Shown: positions 1 to 8,656, counted from the first letter of the stretch. The stretch: DNA of 39,611 nt from JBBQRS01 sp038214535 (GCA_038214535.1 JBBQRS010000039.1:1-39611), one strand, 5' to 3'. Made by a program: numbers and translations. The notes: generated by a model not told the origin, from the sequence alone.

Positions 1-21
1 CCGCCGCGTACCCCCCCCGCC

Positions 22-87
22 CCCTTTGTCGTCCCGGCTCCCGCCTTTCGGTAGCATTACACCGGCTGAAGCCGTCACTACAAAGGG
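22..87. repeat. Intergenic palindrome, family A, degenerate copy (A1)
   Basis: The right arm (about 63-87) reads CGGCTGAAGCCGTCACTACA followed by AAGGG, identical to the family A arm seen four more times in the window. The left arm (from about 22, CCCTTTGT) is eroded and keeps only its outer bases and a GGCT core. It lies just downstream of the EamA gene stop. This looks like a decayed copy of a dispersed REP-like element. Nothing else is seen in bases 1-101. Confidence 0.7.
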
Positions 88-101
88 AAAGACATGATGA
101 T

Positions 102-1016
102 CTATTCGACTTTGACGTCCACCGGGGCGACGGCGACCGGCGCGCCGCTTGACGGCAGAAGTCGCAACCCCAGGATCAGCCCCGTTCCGACGAAGATCAT
201 CGCGCACCCCACGATCATGCTCAGCGTCACCTGCTCATGCAGGAAGAGCGCGCCCCAGAGCGTCGCGAAGATCGGCACCAGGAAGGTCACGGTAAGCGCG
301 CTGAGCGGCCCCACGTCCACCACGAGGCGAAAATAAATAATATACGCCAGCGCCGTGCAGACAAACGCGAGGACAAGCACGGCGATGATCGTCGCGCGGC
401 CGGGCGGCGCCGAGGGCAGCGTAAAGGGGACCAACGGCATGAGCGCCACCGCCGCCGCCAACTGACTGCCGGTCGCCATCCCCAGCGCCGGCGCGCCGCC
501 CGCGCGCGCCTTGGTATAGACGCTGCCCAGCCCATAACTGGCCGCGCCCAACAGTGAGCAGACCGCAGCGATTAACACGCCGGTCGTGAGGACCAGCGGC
601 GACCAGCCGGCAAGCACCGCCACCCCCAGGAAGCCCATCACAAGACCGAGAATCTTGCGCGGCGTGAGGGGATCTTTCAACCACAGATACGCAAAGATCG
701 CGCCGAAAAGCGGCGAGGTCGCGTTCAGGATCGCCGCCAGCGAAGCCGGTAACTGAAGCTCAGCGGTCGCAATCAGGACGAAGGGAATGGCCGAATTGAT
801 CACGCCGATGATGGCGTATTGCTTCCAGTAACGCCGAAATTGCAGGTCTTTCCCCGTGAGCCGCGCGAACAGGAGCAGCGTGAGACCGGCCAGCGCCACA
901 CGCACCGCGATCAGCAGCACCGGCCCCATCACGGGCGCGGCGATGCGGATCAATAGGAACGATGCGCCCCAGATCATAGCCAGCGTAAGCAGTCGCAGCA
1001 GGTCTGCGGGTCTCAT
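102..1016 (-). CDS. EamA/DMT-superfamily transporter (putative exporter)
   Basis: This 304-residue integral membrane protein has about ten hydrophobic helices in two homologous halves (about residues 7-140 and 150-285), as in EamA (drug/metabolite transporter) proteins. The N-terminal motif MIWGASFLLIRIA and the LNATSPLFGAIFAYLWLKD segment are typical of the family, in which substrates are small metabolites or amino acids. The substrate here cannot be read from sequence. Its ATG overlaps the stop of the upstream ada gene by four bases (ATGA), so the two are almost certainly co-transcribed and translationally coupled. The basic/acidic tail after the last helix is short. Family assignment is firm; function is generic. 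Confidence 0.9.
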   Translation of the reverse strand: MRPADLLRLLTLAMIWGASFLLIRIAAPVMGPVLLIAVRVALAGLTLLLFARLTGKDLQFRRYWKQYAIIGVINSAIPFVLIATAELQLPASLAAILNATSPLFGAIFAYLWLKDPLTPRKILGLVMGFLGVAVLAGWSPLVLTTGVLIAAVCSLLGAASYGLGSVYTKARAGGAPALGMATGSQLAAAVALMPLVPFTLPSAPPGRATIIAVLVLAFVCTALAYIIYFRLVVDVGPLSALTVTFLVPIFATLWGALFLHEQVTLSMIVGCAMIFVGTGLILGLRLLPSSGAPVAVAPVDVKVE

Positions 1017-2092
1017 CGCGGTTCACCTTTCGAGCTTGCGGCCTGGTCTGCATACAGCGCTTCCTGTTCGAGGATCGCCCGCTTCCGTTCCACACCCCAC
1101 CGATAGCCGCCCAACTCTCCATCGGAACGCACCACGCGATGACACGGAACCACCAGCGCAACCGGGTTGTGAGCGCACGCGCCGGCGACGGCGCGCACCG
1201 CATCGGGCCGACCGATGGCGAGGGCCACATCCTGATAAGAGCGCGTCGCGCCGTAGGGGATTTGCTGCAGCGCCGTCCACACCTGTTGTTGAAAGGCCGT
1301 CGCCTGCACGTCTACCGGCAGGTCGAGGTGCGGCTCCCGCCCTTCGAGATAGCCCGTCAACTGCACCAGCGCAGCTTGTAAACCCGCGTGCTCTGGCTGA
1401 AAAGTCGCTGCCGAAAACTCCTGCCGTAGATCGGCAATCAGCGTCTGTGAGGCATCGCCCAGCCGAACGGCGCACAGGCCACGTTCGGTTGCGGCGACCA
1501 GGAGCCAACCCAGAGCGCAGGGAGCCACTACATAGGCAATTTCCATCTCATTACCGCCCTGCCGATAACGCGCCGGGGTCATGCCCAACGCATTGCGCGA
1601 TTCTTCGTAGGCCGAGCTGCCGGAGCCGTACCCCGCATGATAAACGGCTGCGGTCACGTCCGCGCCATCCTGCAGGGCCGCGCGGAAACGCGCTTGCCGG
1701 TATGCGCCCGCATACTGGCGCGGCGAAACGCCGACGATCCGCTTGAAGGTGCGCTGCAAATGGTAAGAACTCAGCCCAAAGCGCGCCGATAACTCGTCGA
1801 GCGTCGGAATCCGGTCATCGTATTGCTCCAGATACCGGCAGACGTCGCTCATCAGCGCCACGTTCGGATCATCTGGAGCTTCGCCCGTGGGATGACAGCG
1901 CAAACAGGGGCGAAACCCCGCGGCTTCCGCCTCGGCGGGCTGCCGATAAAAGTTCACCTGTTCGCGCTTCGGCTTGCGCGACGGGCAAGATGGGCGACAG
2001 TAAATGCCGGTAGACTGCACGGCATAAACGAACGCGCCATCACGCGCAGCATCGCGTGCAAGCACCGCCGTCCACAGTTCATCATGTTCCAT
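1013..2092 (-). CDS. ada: Bifunctional Ada: methylphosphotriester and O6-methylguanine-DNA methyltransferase / AraC-type activator
   Basis: This 359-residue adaptive-response protein directly removes methyl groups from DNA and, once methylated, activates alkylation-repair genes. The N-terminal Ada zinc domain has the four cysteines C32, C36, C63 and C66 (YCRPSC and CLRC). An AraC-type HTH pair follows (about 80-180, with LSARFGLSSYHLQRTFKR). The C-terminal methyltransferase has the active-site PCHRVV (C317). Length and cysteine spacing match E. coli Ada (354 aa). The frame is open 31 codons further upstream, but I place the start at 2092 because GGAGG (2100-2104) precedes this ATG and homology begins there. 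It overlaps the downstream EamA gene by four bases, an unusual partner. Confidence 0.93.
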   Translation of the reverse strand: MEHDELWTAVLARDAARDGAFVYAVQSTGIYCRPSCPSRKPKREQVNFYRQPAEAEAAGFRPCLRCHPTGEAPDDPNVALMSDVCRYLEQYDDRIPTLDELSARFGLSSYHLQRTFKRIVGVSPRQYAGAYRQARFRAALQDGADVTAAVYHAGYGSGSSAYEESRNALGMTPARYRQGGNEMEIAYVVAPCALGWLLVAATERGLCAVRLGDASQTLIADLRQEFSAATFQPEHAGLQAALVQLTGYLEGREPHLDLPVDVQATAFQQQVWTALQQIPYGATRSYQDVALAIGRPDAVRAVAGACAHNPVALVVPCHRVVRSDGELGGYRWGVERKRAILEQEALYADQAASSKGEPR

Positions 2093-2234
2093 CCAACATC
2101 CTCCACTCGGTATCCTGGCAGCCAGCGTTGGAGCTTCCATCAGGTTCGCCCAACGCACAGCCACAGTATAGCCGACAGACGCCATTTGCCGCTATCAGAT
2201 TCTTGCTTTCCGAATTAGAACCACCCGAAAACCT

Positions 2235-2286
2235 GTAGTTTAGCCCCTCGTGGGCGTCGGTACACGGGCACAAGGCCCTAAACTAC
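2235..2286. repeat. Intergenic palindrome, family B, imperfect copy (B1)
   Basis: The left arm is GTAGTTTAGCCCCTCGTGGG plus CGT. The right arm is its partly diverged inverse and ends CCCTAAACTAC. The same left arm recurs exactly at 10855. It sits between the divergent ada and Fur-family genes. Confidence 0.75.
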
Positions 2287-2319
2287 GGAATGCCAGAGTA
2301 GATTCTTAGCTGACCTAAT

Positions 2320-2348
2320 TTGACACGCGGCAGCCAACGGGTTAAGCT
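2320..2348 (+). promoter_or_regulatory. Candidate sigma70-type promoter for the Fur-family gene
   Basis: A perfect TTGACA -35 (2320-2325) is followed after 17 bases by TAAGCT (2343-2348), a weak -10. Transcription would begin near 2355, which is exactly the GTG that opens the longest frame. Either the mRNA is leaderless or translation starts at the internal ATG at 2415. Confidence 0.35.
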
Positions 2349-2354
2349 ATCTCC

Positions 2355-2834
2355 GTGAAAATTGAAACTGAGTATCATATTGGCGCAGACCGGTTTGACG
2401 CCGGACCTGAGGCAATGCTCGAAGCGCTGGTCAACAGCGGCTACTCGAACACGCGGGCGCGCAGGGCCGTCATCGAGGCCATGTTCGAGGCGCGGGGCCA
2501 GGCATCGCCCGCAACGCTGCTCGCGCTAGGTCAGGCGCATCATGCCGGATTGGGACGCGTCACCGTCTATCGGACCCTCGAACTCTTACAGAAGTTGGAG
2601 CTGGTCAGGCAACTCCACTCCGAAGACGGTTGTCATGCCTACGCGCCGACGCAACACGAACACGGGCATCACATCATTTGCCAGCGCTGCCGAAGGGCCG
2701 TCGAGTTTGCGGGGTGCGACATCAGCGCCGTCGTTGCAACGGTAGAAACCCAGACCGGCTTTCGCGTGCAAAACCACTGGCTCGAGCTGTTCGGGCTGTG
2801 CCCTGATTGTCAGCGGGGCGCGCTCGACGGCTAA
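2355..2834 (+). CDS. Fur-family metalloregulator (Fur/Zur/PerR type)
   Basis: This 159-residue cytoplasmic DNA-binding repressor has a winged helix in residues 25-95 (TRARRAVIEAMFEA, GLGRVTVYRTLELLQKLELV) and a C-terminal dimerisation/metal domain. That domain carries the His-rich HEHGHHIICQRC segment and two CxxC pairs (CQRC, CPDC), the structural zinc site of Fur/Zur proteins. The GTG start at 2355 has no visible ribosome site. An ATG at 2415 preceded by TGAGG would give a 139-residue protein that still holds the full fold. It lies 63 bases upstream of a zinc/manganese-binding lipoprotein gene, so Zur or Mur (zinc or manganese sensing) is the likely role. The metal cannot be decided from sequence. 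Confidence 0.9.
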   Translation: MKIETEYHIGADRFDAGPEAMLEALVNSGYSNTRARRAVIEAMFEARGQASPATLLALGQAHHAGLGRVTVYRTLELLQKLELVRQLHSEDGCHAYAPTQHEHGHHIICQRCRRAVEFAGCDISAVVATVETQTGFRVQNHWLELFGLCPDCQRGALDG

Positions 2835-2890
2835 CTCTAACCCACGGTGCGCGATGCGACGCCACGCGGGCATCTTTGTATGCAGAGATT

Positions 2891-2907
2891 TTGAAATATG
2901 GTATCAA
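2891..2907. promoter_or_regulatory. Possible Fur/Zur-type operator over the start of the metal-binding lipoprotein gene
   Basis: The 17-bp imperfect palindrome TTGAAATATGGTATCAA overlaps the ATG at 2898. It is AT-rich in a GC-rich context and follows a Fur-family gene. Five of seven half-site positions are symmetric. This is suggestive only. Confidence 0.25.
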
Positions 2908-3860
2908 TTTACAAGACGCTCAAGAACAGAAATGCCCTCTTGCTCATCGCGGGCGCCGTTCTTGCCATCCTGACCGGCTGCGCATCTGCACCAAACGAGC
3001 AGGTTGCGCCTTCTACACCATCAACAGAAGGCACACCGCGCGTGCTGGCTACGGAGATATTCCTGGCAGATATCGCGCAGAACGTAGCGGGCGACCGGTT
3101 ACAGGTCGAAAGCCTCATCCCGCAGGGCATGGACCCGCACGCGTTCGACCCCGCCCCGCAAGATGTTAAACGCATCGCTGACAGCCAAGTATTGATCGAG
3201 AACGGGGCCGGTCTCGAAACCTGGCTCGAACGGCTGCTGGCAAACGCCGGAGGGGAAAGAACGGTCATCGTGGCATCGGCAGGCTTAACGAGCCGCAAAC
3301 CTGACGCGGGACATGATGACGATCATGGCGACCAGGATCCCCATTTCTGGTTGGATCCGAACAACGTGATCCGGTATACCGAAAACATCCGCGACAGTTT
3401 GATCCAGGCCGACCCGGCGGGCGAAGCGACCTATCGCCGCAACGCCGATGCGTACATCACGGAACTCAAAGCGCTGGATGCGTGGATTCGCGAACAGGTG
3501 GCCGCGATTCCGCCCGACCGACGGTTGCTGGTCACCAACCACGAAAGCATGGGCTATTTCGCCGACCGTTACGGCTTCAAGGTCGTCGGCACGGTGATCC
3601 CCAGCGTCAGCACGGGGGCCTCGCCTTCGGCCCAACAGATGGCCCAACTCGCGCAGGAGATCGAGGCGACGGGCGCGAAAGCCATCTTCCTGGAAACGGG
3701 GGCCAGCGCGCAACTCGCCCGACAGATTGCCCAGGACACCGGTGTGAAGGTTGTGACCGACCTCTACACGCACTCACTGACCGGCCCGGACGGCGACGCC
3801 CCCTCTTACATTGAAATGATGAAGCACAACGTGCGGACGATCATCGCGGCAATAAAATAA
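2898..3860 (+). CDS. Zinc/manganese ABC transporter substrate-binding lipoprotein (ZnuA/TroA family)
   Basis: This 320-residue extracytoplasmic metal-binding lipoprotein of the cluster A-1 family has a signal peptide that ends at a lipobox with C28 (ILTGC). Family signatures follow in order: GMDPHAFDPAPQDVKRI, a His/Asp-rich loop (DAGHDDDHGDQ) directly before DPHFWLDP, NHESMGYFADRYG, and DLYTHSLTGPDGDAPSY. The His-rich loop favours zinc. The expected permease and ATPase genes (znuB, znuC) do not follow; an unrelated membrane protein on the other strand comes next. The protein therefore either works with a transporter encoded elsewhere or has been separated from it. The upstream Fur-family gene is a plausible regulator. 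The ribosome site is weak. Confidence 0.92.
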   Translation: MVSIYKTLKNRNALLLIAGAVLAILTGCASAPNEQVAPSTPSTEGTPRVLATEIFLADIAQNVAGDRLQVESLIPQGMDPHAFDPAPQDVKRIADSQVLIENGAGLETWLERLLANAGGERTVIVASAGLTSRKPDAGHDDDHGDQDPHFWLDPNNVIRYTENIRDSLIQADPAGEATYRRNADAYITELKALDAWIREQVAAIPPDRRLLVTNHESMGYFADRYGFKVVGTVIPSVSTGASPSAQQMAQLAQEIEATGAKAIFLETGASAQLARQIAQDTGVKVVTDLYTHSLTGPDGDAPSYIEMMKHNVRTIIAAIK

Positions 3861-3888
3861 GAATTATCCGAAAACTGCGCGTCCCATC

Positions 3889-3953
3889 CCTTTGTAGTGA
3901 CGGCTTCAGCCGTGGTAGTACCACCCTGGTGGCTAAAGCCACTACTACAAAGG
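3889..3953. repeat. Intergenic palindrome, family A (A2)
   Basis: The left arm CCTTTGTAGTGACGGCTTCA plus GCCG is identical to other family A copies. The right arm is the TTTAGCC-type variant (GGCTAAAGCCACTACTACAA plus AGG), so the element is a hybrid of two arm types with a few mismatches. It lies downstream of the metal-binding lipoprotein gene and of the convergent DUF6069-like gene, where it could act as a bidirectional transcript end. Confidence 0.8.
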
Positions 3954-3994
3954 AGAGCGGCGTGTGCGCCTGTGAGGGTAGACACCTTGATAAG

Positions 3995-4468
3995 TTAGCG
4001 CGTCGGAATCCTGAACCCGGCGGCGGGAACTTCCGGTTTCGCGACCGCGGGTAGCACGGTCATGCAGATCACCGCGGCGACAATATGCAAGACGATGAGT
4101 GCGCCAAATGCCGGCCCGGTCGCGCCGGGGAACTGCATCGGCATCGCCGCCGGGTTGATGGCCGCCAGAATGTTTGGGAGGATCGAGATCACAAGAGCGA
4201 TCACGGCCACGATGCGGAATGTCCGCACGGGTGTATATGACATTTTGGTGATGACCCAATAGACGAGAGTCGCCAGGATCACGCCGATGGTGGTGAACAT
4301 GGCAATCGCCGAGACGCCGAACGGCGGGAACTCCGGCGAGATCGGCAAAACCGCCATTAGCAACCATCGGACAATGAGATTCGCCACGACAGCAACGACG
4401 ATCGTGACGATCCCCCCCAGAACGATCCGGCCAAACGGAACATAGGGACGCGCTGACTTAACCGACAT
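3995..4468 (-). CDS. Small four-helix membrane protein, DUF6069-like
   Basis: This is a protein of about 157 residues with four predicted transmembrane helices (IVLGGIVTIVVAVVANLIV, IAMFTTIGVILATLVYWVI, RIVAVIALVISILPNILAA, FGALIVLHIVAAVICMTVL) and a PAISPEFPPF-like extracytoplasmic loop. The pattern resembles DUF6069, whose function is unknown. The open frame begins at 4489, but the strong GAGGAGG (4474-4480) lies inside that extension. The ATG at 4468 (five bases after it) is therefore preferred over 4471 or 4489. It is a monocistronic minus-strand gene between two plus-strand blocks, and nothing nearby suggests a role. Confidence 0.75.
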   Translation of the reverse strand: MSVKSARPYVPFGRIVLGGIVTIVVAVVANLIVRWLLMAVLPISPEFPPFGVSAIAMFTTIGVILATLVYWVITKMSYTPVRTFRIVAVIALVISILPNILAAINPAAMPMQFPGATGPAFGALIVLHIVAAVICMTVLPAVAKPEVPAAGFRIPTR

Positions 4469-4626
4469 CATAACCTCCTCTAACCTCAAATAATGGATTT
4501 GAGCCGCACGACAGAATGAACAAGCAAAGCCTCAGGCGACATTGCGCCATTATACACCATCCAGATGTCGGGCCCGCCATGACAGAATTCTTTCGTCACG
4601 GAGTTTGTGCGCTATGATAGGCGTCA

Positions 4627-4655
4627 TTGAAGCGAGCTTGCTATCGGGGTATTAT
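4627..4655 (+). promoter_or_regulatory. Candidate sigma70-type promoter of the sugar block
   Basis: TTGAAG (4627-4632), a 17-base spacer and TATTAT (4650-4655) match the consensus at four and five of six positions. Transcription would start near 4662, about 70 bases before the esterase ATG. It is the best promoter candidate in the 260-base gap before the 14-kb plus-strand run. Confidence 0.5.
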
Positions 4656-4702
4656 TGGCGGAAGTGCGAGTTCCGCGTATGGACGCGCCCGACATCGGTT
4701 CT

Positions 4703-4715
4703 GATTCGAATCGAA
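4703..4715. promoter_or_regulatory. Possible operator palindrome downstream of the esterase promoter
   Basis: GATTCGAATC (4703-4712) is a perfect 10-bp palindrome with a central CG. It overlaps TTCGAATCGAA and lies between the candidate promoter and the ribosome site (AAAGGA, 4714-4719). Position and central CG would suit a LacI-family sugar repressor, but no such regulator gene is in the window. Short palindromes arise by chance. Confidence 0.25.
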
Positions 4716-4731
4716 AGGAAACAGATGTGCC

Positions 4732-5703
4732 ATGTTCTTCGATCTGCCGATTGACCAACTGAGAGAGTTCCGTCCCCCACGCAACGAACCTGCGGACTTC
4801 GACGCGTTTTGGGCTGAGACCCTGTCCGCCGCGCGCGCCCAACCCCTGGCCCATCGTTTCGAAGCCGTAGACTATGGCCTGGCCGCGGTTGAGACCTTCG
4901 ATGTCACCTTCAACGGTTATGGCGGCCAGCCCATCAAGGGATGGTTAGTGCTGCCTCGCCACCGCTCCGGGCGTCTGCCGTGCATTGTAGAATACATCGG
5001 CTACGGTGGAGGACGCGGCTTCCCGATAGACTGGCTGCTCTGGTCGAGCGCCGGTTACGCGCACCTGATTATGGACACGCGCGGGCAGGGCAGCGCGTGG
5101 AGTCCCGGCGCAACCCCCGACCTGCCCACGGAAGGCTCCAGCGTCCACTTCCCCGGCTTCATGACGCTGGGCGTCCTCGACCCGCAGACCTATTACTACC
5201 GGCGGGTCTTCACCGACGCCGTGCGCGCGGTCGAAGCGGCGCGGGCGCACCCCGAGGTTGACGCGGACCACGTTGCCGTGACAGGCGGCAGCCAGGGCGG
5301 CGGCATCGCGCTGGCCGTGAGCGGCCTCGAACCGACCATCAACGCGGCGATGCCGGATGTCCCCTTCCTCTGCGCCTATCAACGCGCAACAAGCATCGTA
5401 GACACCGCGCCCTACAGCGAGATCACAAAGTTCTGCAAGATCCACCGCGACAAAGTGGAAACCGTGTTCAATACGCTGGCCTACTTCGACGGCGTGAACT
5501 TTGCGCCCCGCGCCCAGGCGCCCGCGCTCTTCTCGACGGCGCTCATGGACGACGTCTGCCCGCCTTCGACCGTGTTTGCGGCGTACAACTATTACGGCGG
5601 TGAGAATAAGGATATCCGCGTGTGGCAGTATAATCAGCATGAGGGCGGCGGCAGCTATCAGGCCATCGAGAAGCTTCGCTTCATCAAGGGACTGTGGGGG
5701 TAA
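4732..5703 (+). CDS. Acetylxylan esterase / cephalosporin-C deacetylase family (CE7)
   Basis: This 323-residue alpha/beta-hydrolase removes acetyl groups from xylo-oligosaccharides and similar substrates. The length matches CE7 enzymes (about 320-325 aa). The family opening FDLPIDQLREF, the RGQGSAWSPG loop, the nucleophile elbow GGSQGG (S187), LMDDVCPPST carrying the catalytic Asp (D273) and the QHEGGG His (H303) complete the triad. There is no signal peptide, so it is likely cytoplasmic and acts on imported oligosaccharides, as for known CE7 members. It is the first gene of the plus-strand block, and only seven bases separate it from the GH3 gene, which implies paired deacetylation and glycoside cleavage. 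Confidence 0.92.
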   Translation: MFFDLPIDQLREFRPPRNEPADFDAFWAETLSAARAQPLAHRFEAVDYGLAAVETFDVTFNGYGGQPIKGWLVLPRHRSGRLPCIVEYIGYGGGRGFPIDWLLWSSAGYAHLIMDTRGQGSAWSPGATPDLPTEGSSVHFPGFMTLGVLDPQTYYYRRVFTDAVRAVEAARAHPEVDADHVAVTGGSQGGGIALAVSGLEPTINAAMPDVPFLCAYQRATSIVDTAPYSEITKFCKIHRDKVETVFNTLAYFDGVNFAPRAQAPALFSTALMDDVCPPSTVFAAYNYYGGENKDIRVWQYNQHEGGGSYQAIEKLRFIKGLWG

Positions 5704-5710
5704 GGAGTTC

Positions 5711-7879
5711 ATGGCAGATACCGCACAAGAGGACACAAGGACGCCCGATTACCTCAATCCCGATCTTCCCACCTGGCAGCGGGTGGACGACCTGGTTTCG
5801 CGGATGACCTTGCCCGAAAAAATCTCGCAGATGGTACACGGCGCGCCGGCCATCGAACGGCTGGGCGTGCCCGAATACAACTGGTGGAACGAGTGTCTGC
5901 ATGGCGTGGGCCGGACCGGCATCGCCACCGTTTTCCCGCAGGCGATCGGTCTCGCCGCAACCTGGGACCTGAATCTGATGGCCGGGGTCGCCGACGCCAT
6001 TTCGGACGAGGCGCGCGCCAAGCATCACGAGGCGTTACGCCAGGGCGAGCGGGAGATCTATCAGGGCCTGACCTTCTGGACGCCAAATATCAACATCTTC
6101 CGCGATCCGCGCTGGGGCCGCGGCCAGGAGACCTACGGCGAAGACCCCTACTTGACGACACGCATGGGCGTGACCTTCGTCAAGGGACTACAGGGTGATG
6201 ACCCGCGCTATCTGAAACTCGTCGCCACTCCCAAGCATTTCGCGGTGCATTCCGGCCCGGAAGCCGACCGGCACCACTTCAACGCCATTGCCGACGAGCG
6301 CGACATGGCCCTGACCTACCTGCCCGCGTTCGAGGCCACCGTGCGCGAGGGCGGCGCGCTGTCGGTCATGGGCGCGTATAACCGCACCAACGGCGAGCCA
6401 TGTTGCGCCAGCCCCACCCTGCTGGGGCAAATCCTGCGCGAGCGCTGGGGCTTCGAGGGTTACGTGGTCTCCGACTGCTGGGCCATCGGCGACATCTACA
6501 AACATCACCAGGTCGTGGAGACCGTCGAAGAAGCCGCCGCGTTAGCCGTCAGGGCGGGCTGCGACCTGAACTGCGGTGAGGCCTACGCGGCGTTGCTGAT
6601 TGCCGAGCGCAAAGGGTTGATTGACGAGGCCGAGATTGACCGGGCCGTCGAGCGACTCTTCACTGCCCGCTTTCGGCTGGGGATGTTCGATCCGCCGGAA
6701 CGCGTGCCCTACGCGCAAATCCCCATCACCGTGAACGACTCCGACGCGCATCGCGTGCTCGCGCTCCGGGCGGCCAGGGAATCCATCGTGTTGCTCAAAA
6801 ACAGCGCCAACTTTCTGCCTCTGGACAAGAATATCGGCGCAATCGCAGTCATCGGACCGAACGCCGACGATCCGTTGGTGTTGTTGGGCAACTACAACGG
6901 CACGCCGTCGCGCTCGGTGACGCCGCTGGACGGGATACGCGCTGCCGTCTCGGATGATACCGAGGTGCTCTATGCGCCCGGTTGCGATATCATTGACGAG
7001 GGCGCGGACGGCTACGCGGCGGCGCTGGCTGCCGCCGAAGAGGCGGACGTCGTCCTCTTTTTCGGCGGCATCTCACAACGCATCGAAGGCGAAGAGGGCC
7101 AGGAAGAGGGCGTCGGTGGCGGGATGCGCAGCAAAGGCGACCGCGCCGAGCTAAACCTGCCCACCGTGCAGGAAGACCTGCTCAAGGCGCTCCACGCGAC
7201 CGGCAAGCCGGTGGTGCTCGTGCTGCTCAACGGCAGCGCGCTCGCGGTCAACTGGGCCGACGAGAAGCTTCCGGCCATCATCGAGGCGTGGTATGGGGGC
7301 GAAGAAGCCGGGACGGCCATCGCCGAAGTGATCTTCGGCGACTACAACCCGGCGGGCCGCCTGCCCGTCACGTTCTATCGCGCTGTCGAGGATTTGCCGT
7401 CTTTCGATGACTACGCCATGGAGGGGCATACCTATCGCTATTTCCAGGGCACACCACTCTACCCGTTCGGGCACGGTCTCAGTTATACTACGTTCACCTA
7501 CACCGATCTGACCGTCGAAGGCGGCGACCGCCACGCGCCTGATACGGTGAGGATCCACGTTACCGTGGAAAATACCGGCGAACACGCGGGCGATGAGGTC
7601 ATCCAACTCTACGTGACCGATCTCGAAGCCACCGCGCCGACGCCGATTCGCCAGTTGGCGGGCTTCGCGCGCGTCCATCTGAAACCTGGCGAGGACGCCC
7701 GCCCTTCCTTCGATATTCCATACAGCCTGCTCGACATTGTCACCGACGATGGCCGGCGCATCCATGAGCCGGGCGATTACCTTATCACTGCGGGCGGACG
7801 ACAGCCACTGCCCGAAGAAGACCTGACGCATGCTTCCGGCCCCATCGTGGGGGTCACATTCCATACAGGCTTATCATAG
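5711..7879 (+). CDS. Glycoside hydrolase family 3 (beta-xylosidase/beta-glucosidase type)
   Basis: This is a 722-residue exo-acting glycosidase. The GH3 N-terminal TIM barrel (about 20-300) has NWWNECLHGVGR, TPKHFAVHSGPE and the nucleophile motif VVSDCW (D255). The alpha/beta sandwich (about 370-590) and a C-terminal fibronectin-III-like domain (about 620-710) follow. The motifs resemble the plant/bacterial beta-xylosidase branch more than classic beta-glucosidases. The open frame extends 70 codons upstream into the esterase gene, but AAGGAG directly before the ATG at 5711 and the homology boundary fix the start. There is no signal peptide. Coupling to the CE7 gene supports a role on xylo- or arabinoxylo-oligosaccharides, though exact sugar specificity is not decidable. 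Confidence 0.93.
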   Translation: MADTAQEDTRTPDYLNPDLPTWQRVDDLVSRMTLPEKISQMVHGAPAIERLGVPEYNWWNECLHGVGRTGIATVFPQAIGLAATWDLNLMAGVADAISDEARAKHHEALRQGEREIYQGLTFWTPNINIFRDPRWGRGQETYGEDPYLTTRMGVTFVKGLQGDDPRYLKLVATPKHFAVHSGPEADRHHFNAIADERDMALTYLPAFEATVREGGALSVMGAYNRTNGEPCCASPTLLGQILRERWGFEGYVVSDCWAIGDIYKHHQVVETVEEAAALAVRAGCDLNCGEAYAALLIAERKGLIDEAEIDRAVERLFTARFRLGMFDPPERVPYAQIPITVNDSDAHRVLALRAARESIVLLKNSANFLPLDKNIGAIAVIGPNADDPLVLLGNYNGTPSRSVTPLDGIRAAVSDDTEVLYAPGCDIIDEGADGYAAALAAAEEADVVLFFGGISQRIEGEEGQEEGVGGGMRSKGDRAELNLPTVQEDLLKALHATGKPVVLVLLNGSALAVNWADEKLPAIIEAWYGGEEAGTAIAEVIFGDYNPAGRLPVTFYRAVEDLPSFDDYAMEGHTYRYFQGTPLYPFGHGLSYTTFTYTDLTVEGGDRHAPDTVRIHVTVENTGEHAGDEVIQLYVTDLEATAPTPIRQLAGFARVHLKPGEDARPSFDIPYSLLDIVTDDGRRIHEPGDYLITAGGRQPLPEEDLTHASGPIVGVTFHTGLS

Positions 7880-7909
7880 CCTGATCTCATCGTAAGGAGA
7901 ACGAACCAC

Positions 7910-8656
7910 ATGTCAGCCCAAATCGCACTGCAACTGTACAGCCTCAGAGAAGCCGCCGCGCAAGATTTCGAGGGCGTCGTCCGCCAGGTCGCGGATATGG
8001 GATATGCCGGCGTCGAAACCGCCGGTTTCCCCGGCACCACGCCCCAGGCCGCGGGCAAGCTTTTCCGCGAGCTGGGGTTGGTCGTGCCCAGCGCGCACAT
8101 CTTCCCCCCACCCACCGGCGACAAACTTGACGAAGCCGCCGCCACACTGGCTGCGCTCGATTGCCGGCGCCTCGTCGCCGGATTCGGCCCCGACAACTTC
8201 AAGACCCTGGAAGACATCAAGCATAGCTGCGCCGTCTTAAACGAGACCAATGCCGGCGCGCGGGCGCGCGGTCTGTCCTTTGCCGTACACAATCACTGGT
8301 GGGAATACCTGAAGGTTGACGGGCGTTATGTCTACCACATCATGCTTGAAGAGTTGGACCCCAGCGTCCTGTTCGAGTTGGACACTTACTGGATTCAGAC
8401 CGCCGGTTGCGACCCGGTGGCAGTGATCAAGGAATACGGCGCGCGCGCGCCGCTGTTCCACATCAAAGACGGCCCCGCGACCAGAGAGGCAAACATGCAG
8501 GCGCTGGGCACGGGCAGCATTGACGTGCCGGCCATCGTGGAAGCGGGCGGGGACAACGTGGAGTGGCTGATCGTCGAGCTGGATCGCTGCGCCACCGACA
8601 TGGCGGAAGCCGTGAAGCAGAGCTATGACTATCTGGCGGGCCTCGACCTGGGCTAA
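7910..8656 (+). CDS. Sugar phosphate isomerase/epimerase-like TIM barrel
   Basis: This 248-residue AP-endonuclease-2/xylose-isomerase-like barrel is of the kind often called sugar phosphate isomerase/epimerase. Metal-site segments are visible as VHNHWWE, LFELDTYWI, LFHIKDG and WLIVELD, supplying the usual Glu/Asp/His ligands near strand ends. AAGGAG lies about 10 bases before the ATG. It sits between the GH3 gene and two Gfo/Idh/MocA dehydrogenases. That trio (TIM barrel plus dehydrogenases) recurs in pathways that oxidise and epimerise sugars, inositols or glycosides through 3-keto intermediates. The substrate is unknown. Confidence 0.88.
   Translation: MSAQIALQLYSLREAAAQDFEGVVRQVADMGYAGVETAGFPGTTPQAAGKLFRELGLVVPSAHIFPPPTGDKLDEAAATLAALDCRRLVAGFGPDNFKTLEDIKHSCAVLNETNAGARARGLSFAVHNHWWEYLKVDGRYVYHIMLEELDPSVLFELDTYWIQTAGCDPVAVIKEYGARAPLFHIKDGPATREANMQALGTGSIDVPAIVEAGGDNVEWLIVELDRCATDMAEAVKQSYDYLAGLDLG

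Noticed and set aside
5501..5710. N-terminal extension of the GH3 frame into the esterase gene
   Set aside because: The sequence is Arg-rich shadow of the esterase. AAGGAG and ATG at 5711 mark the real start.
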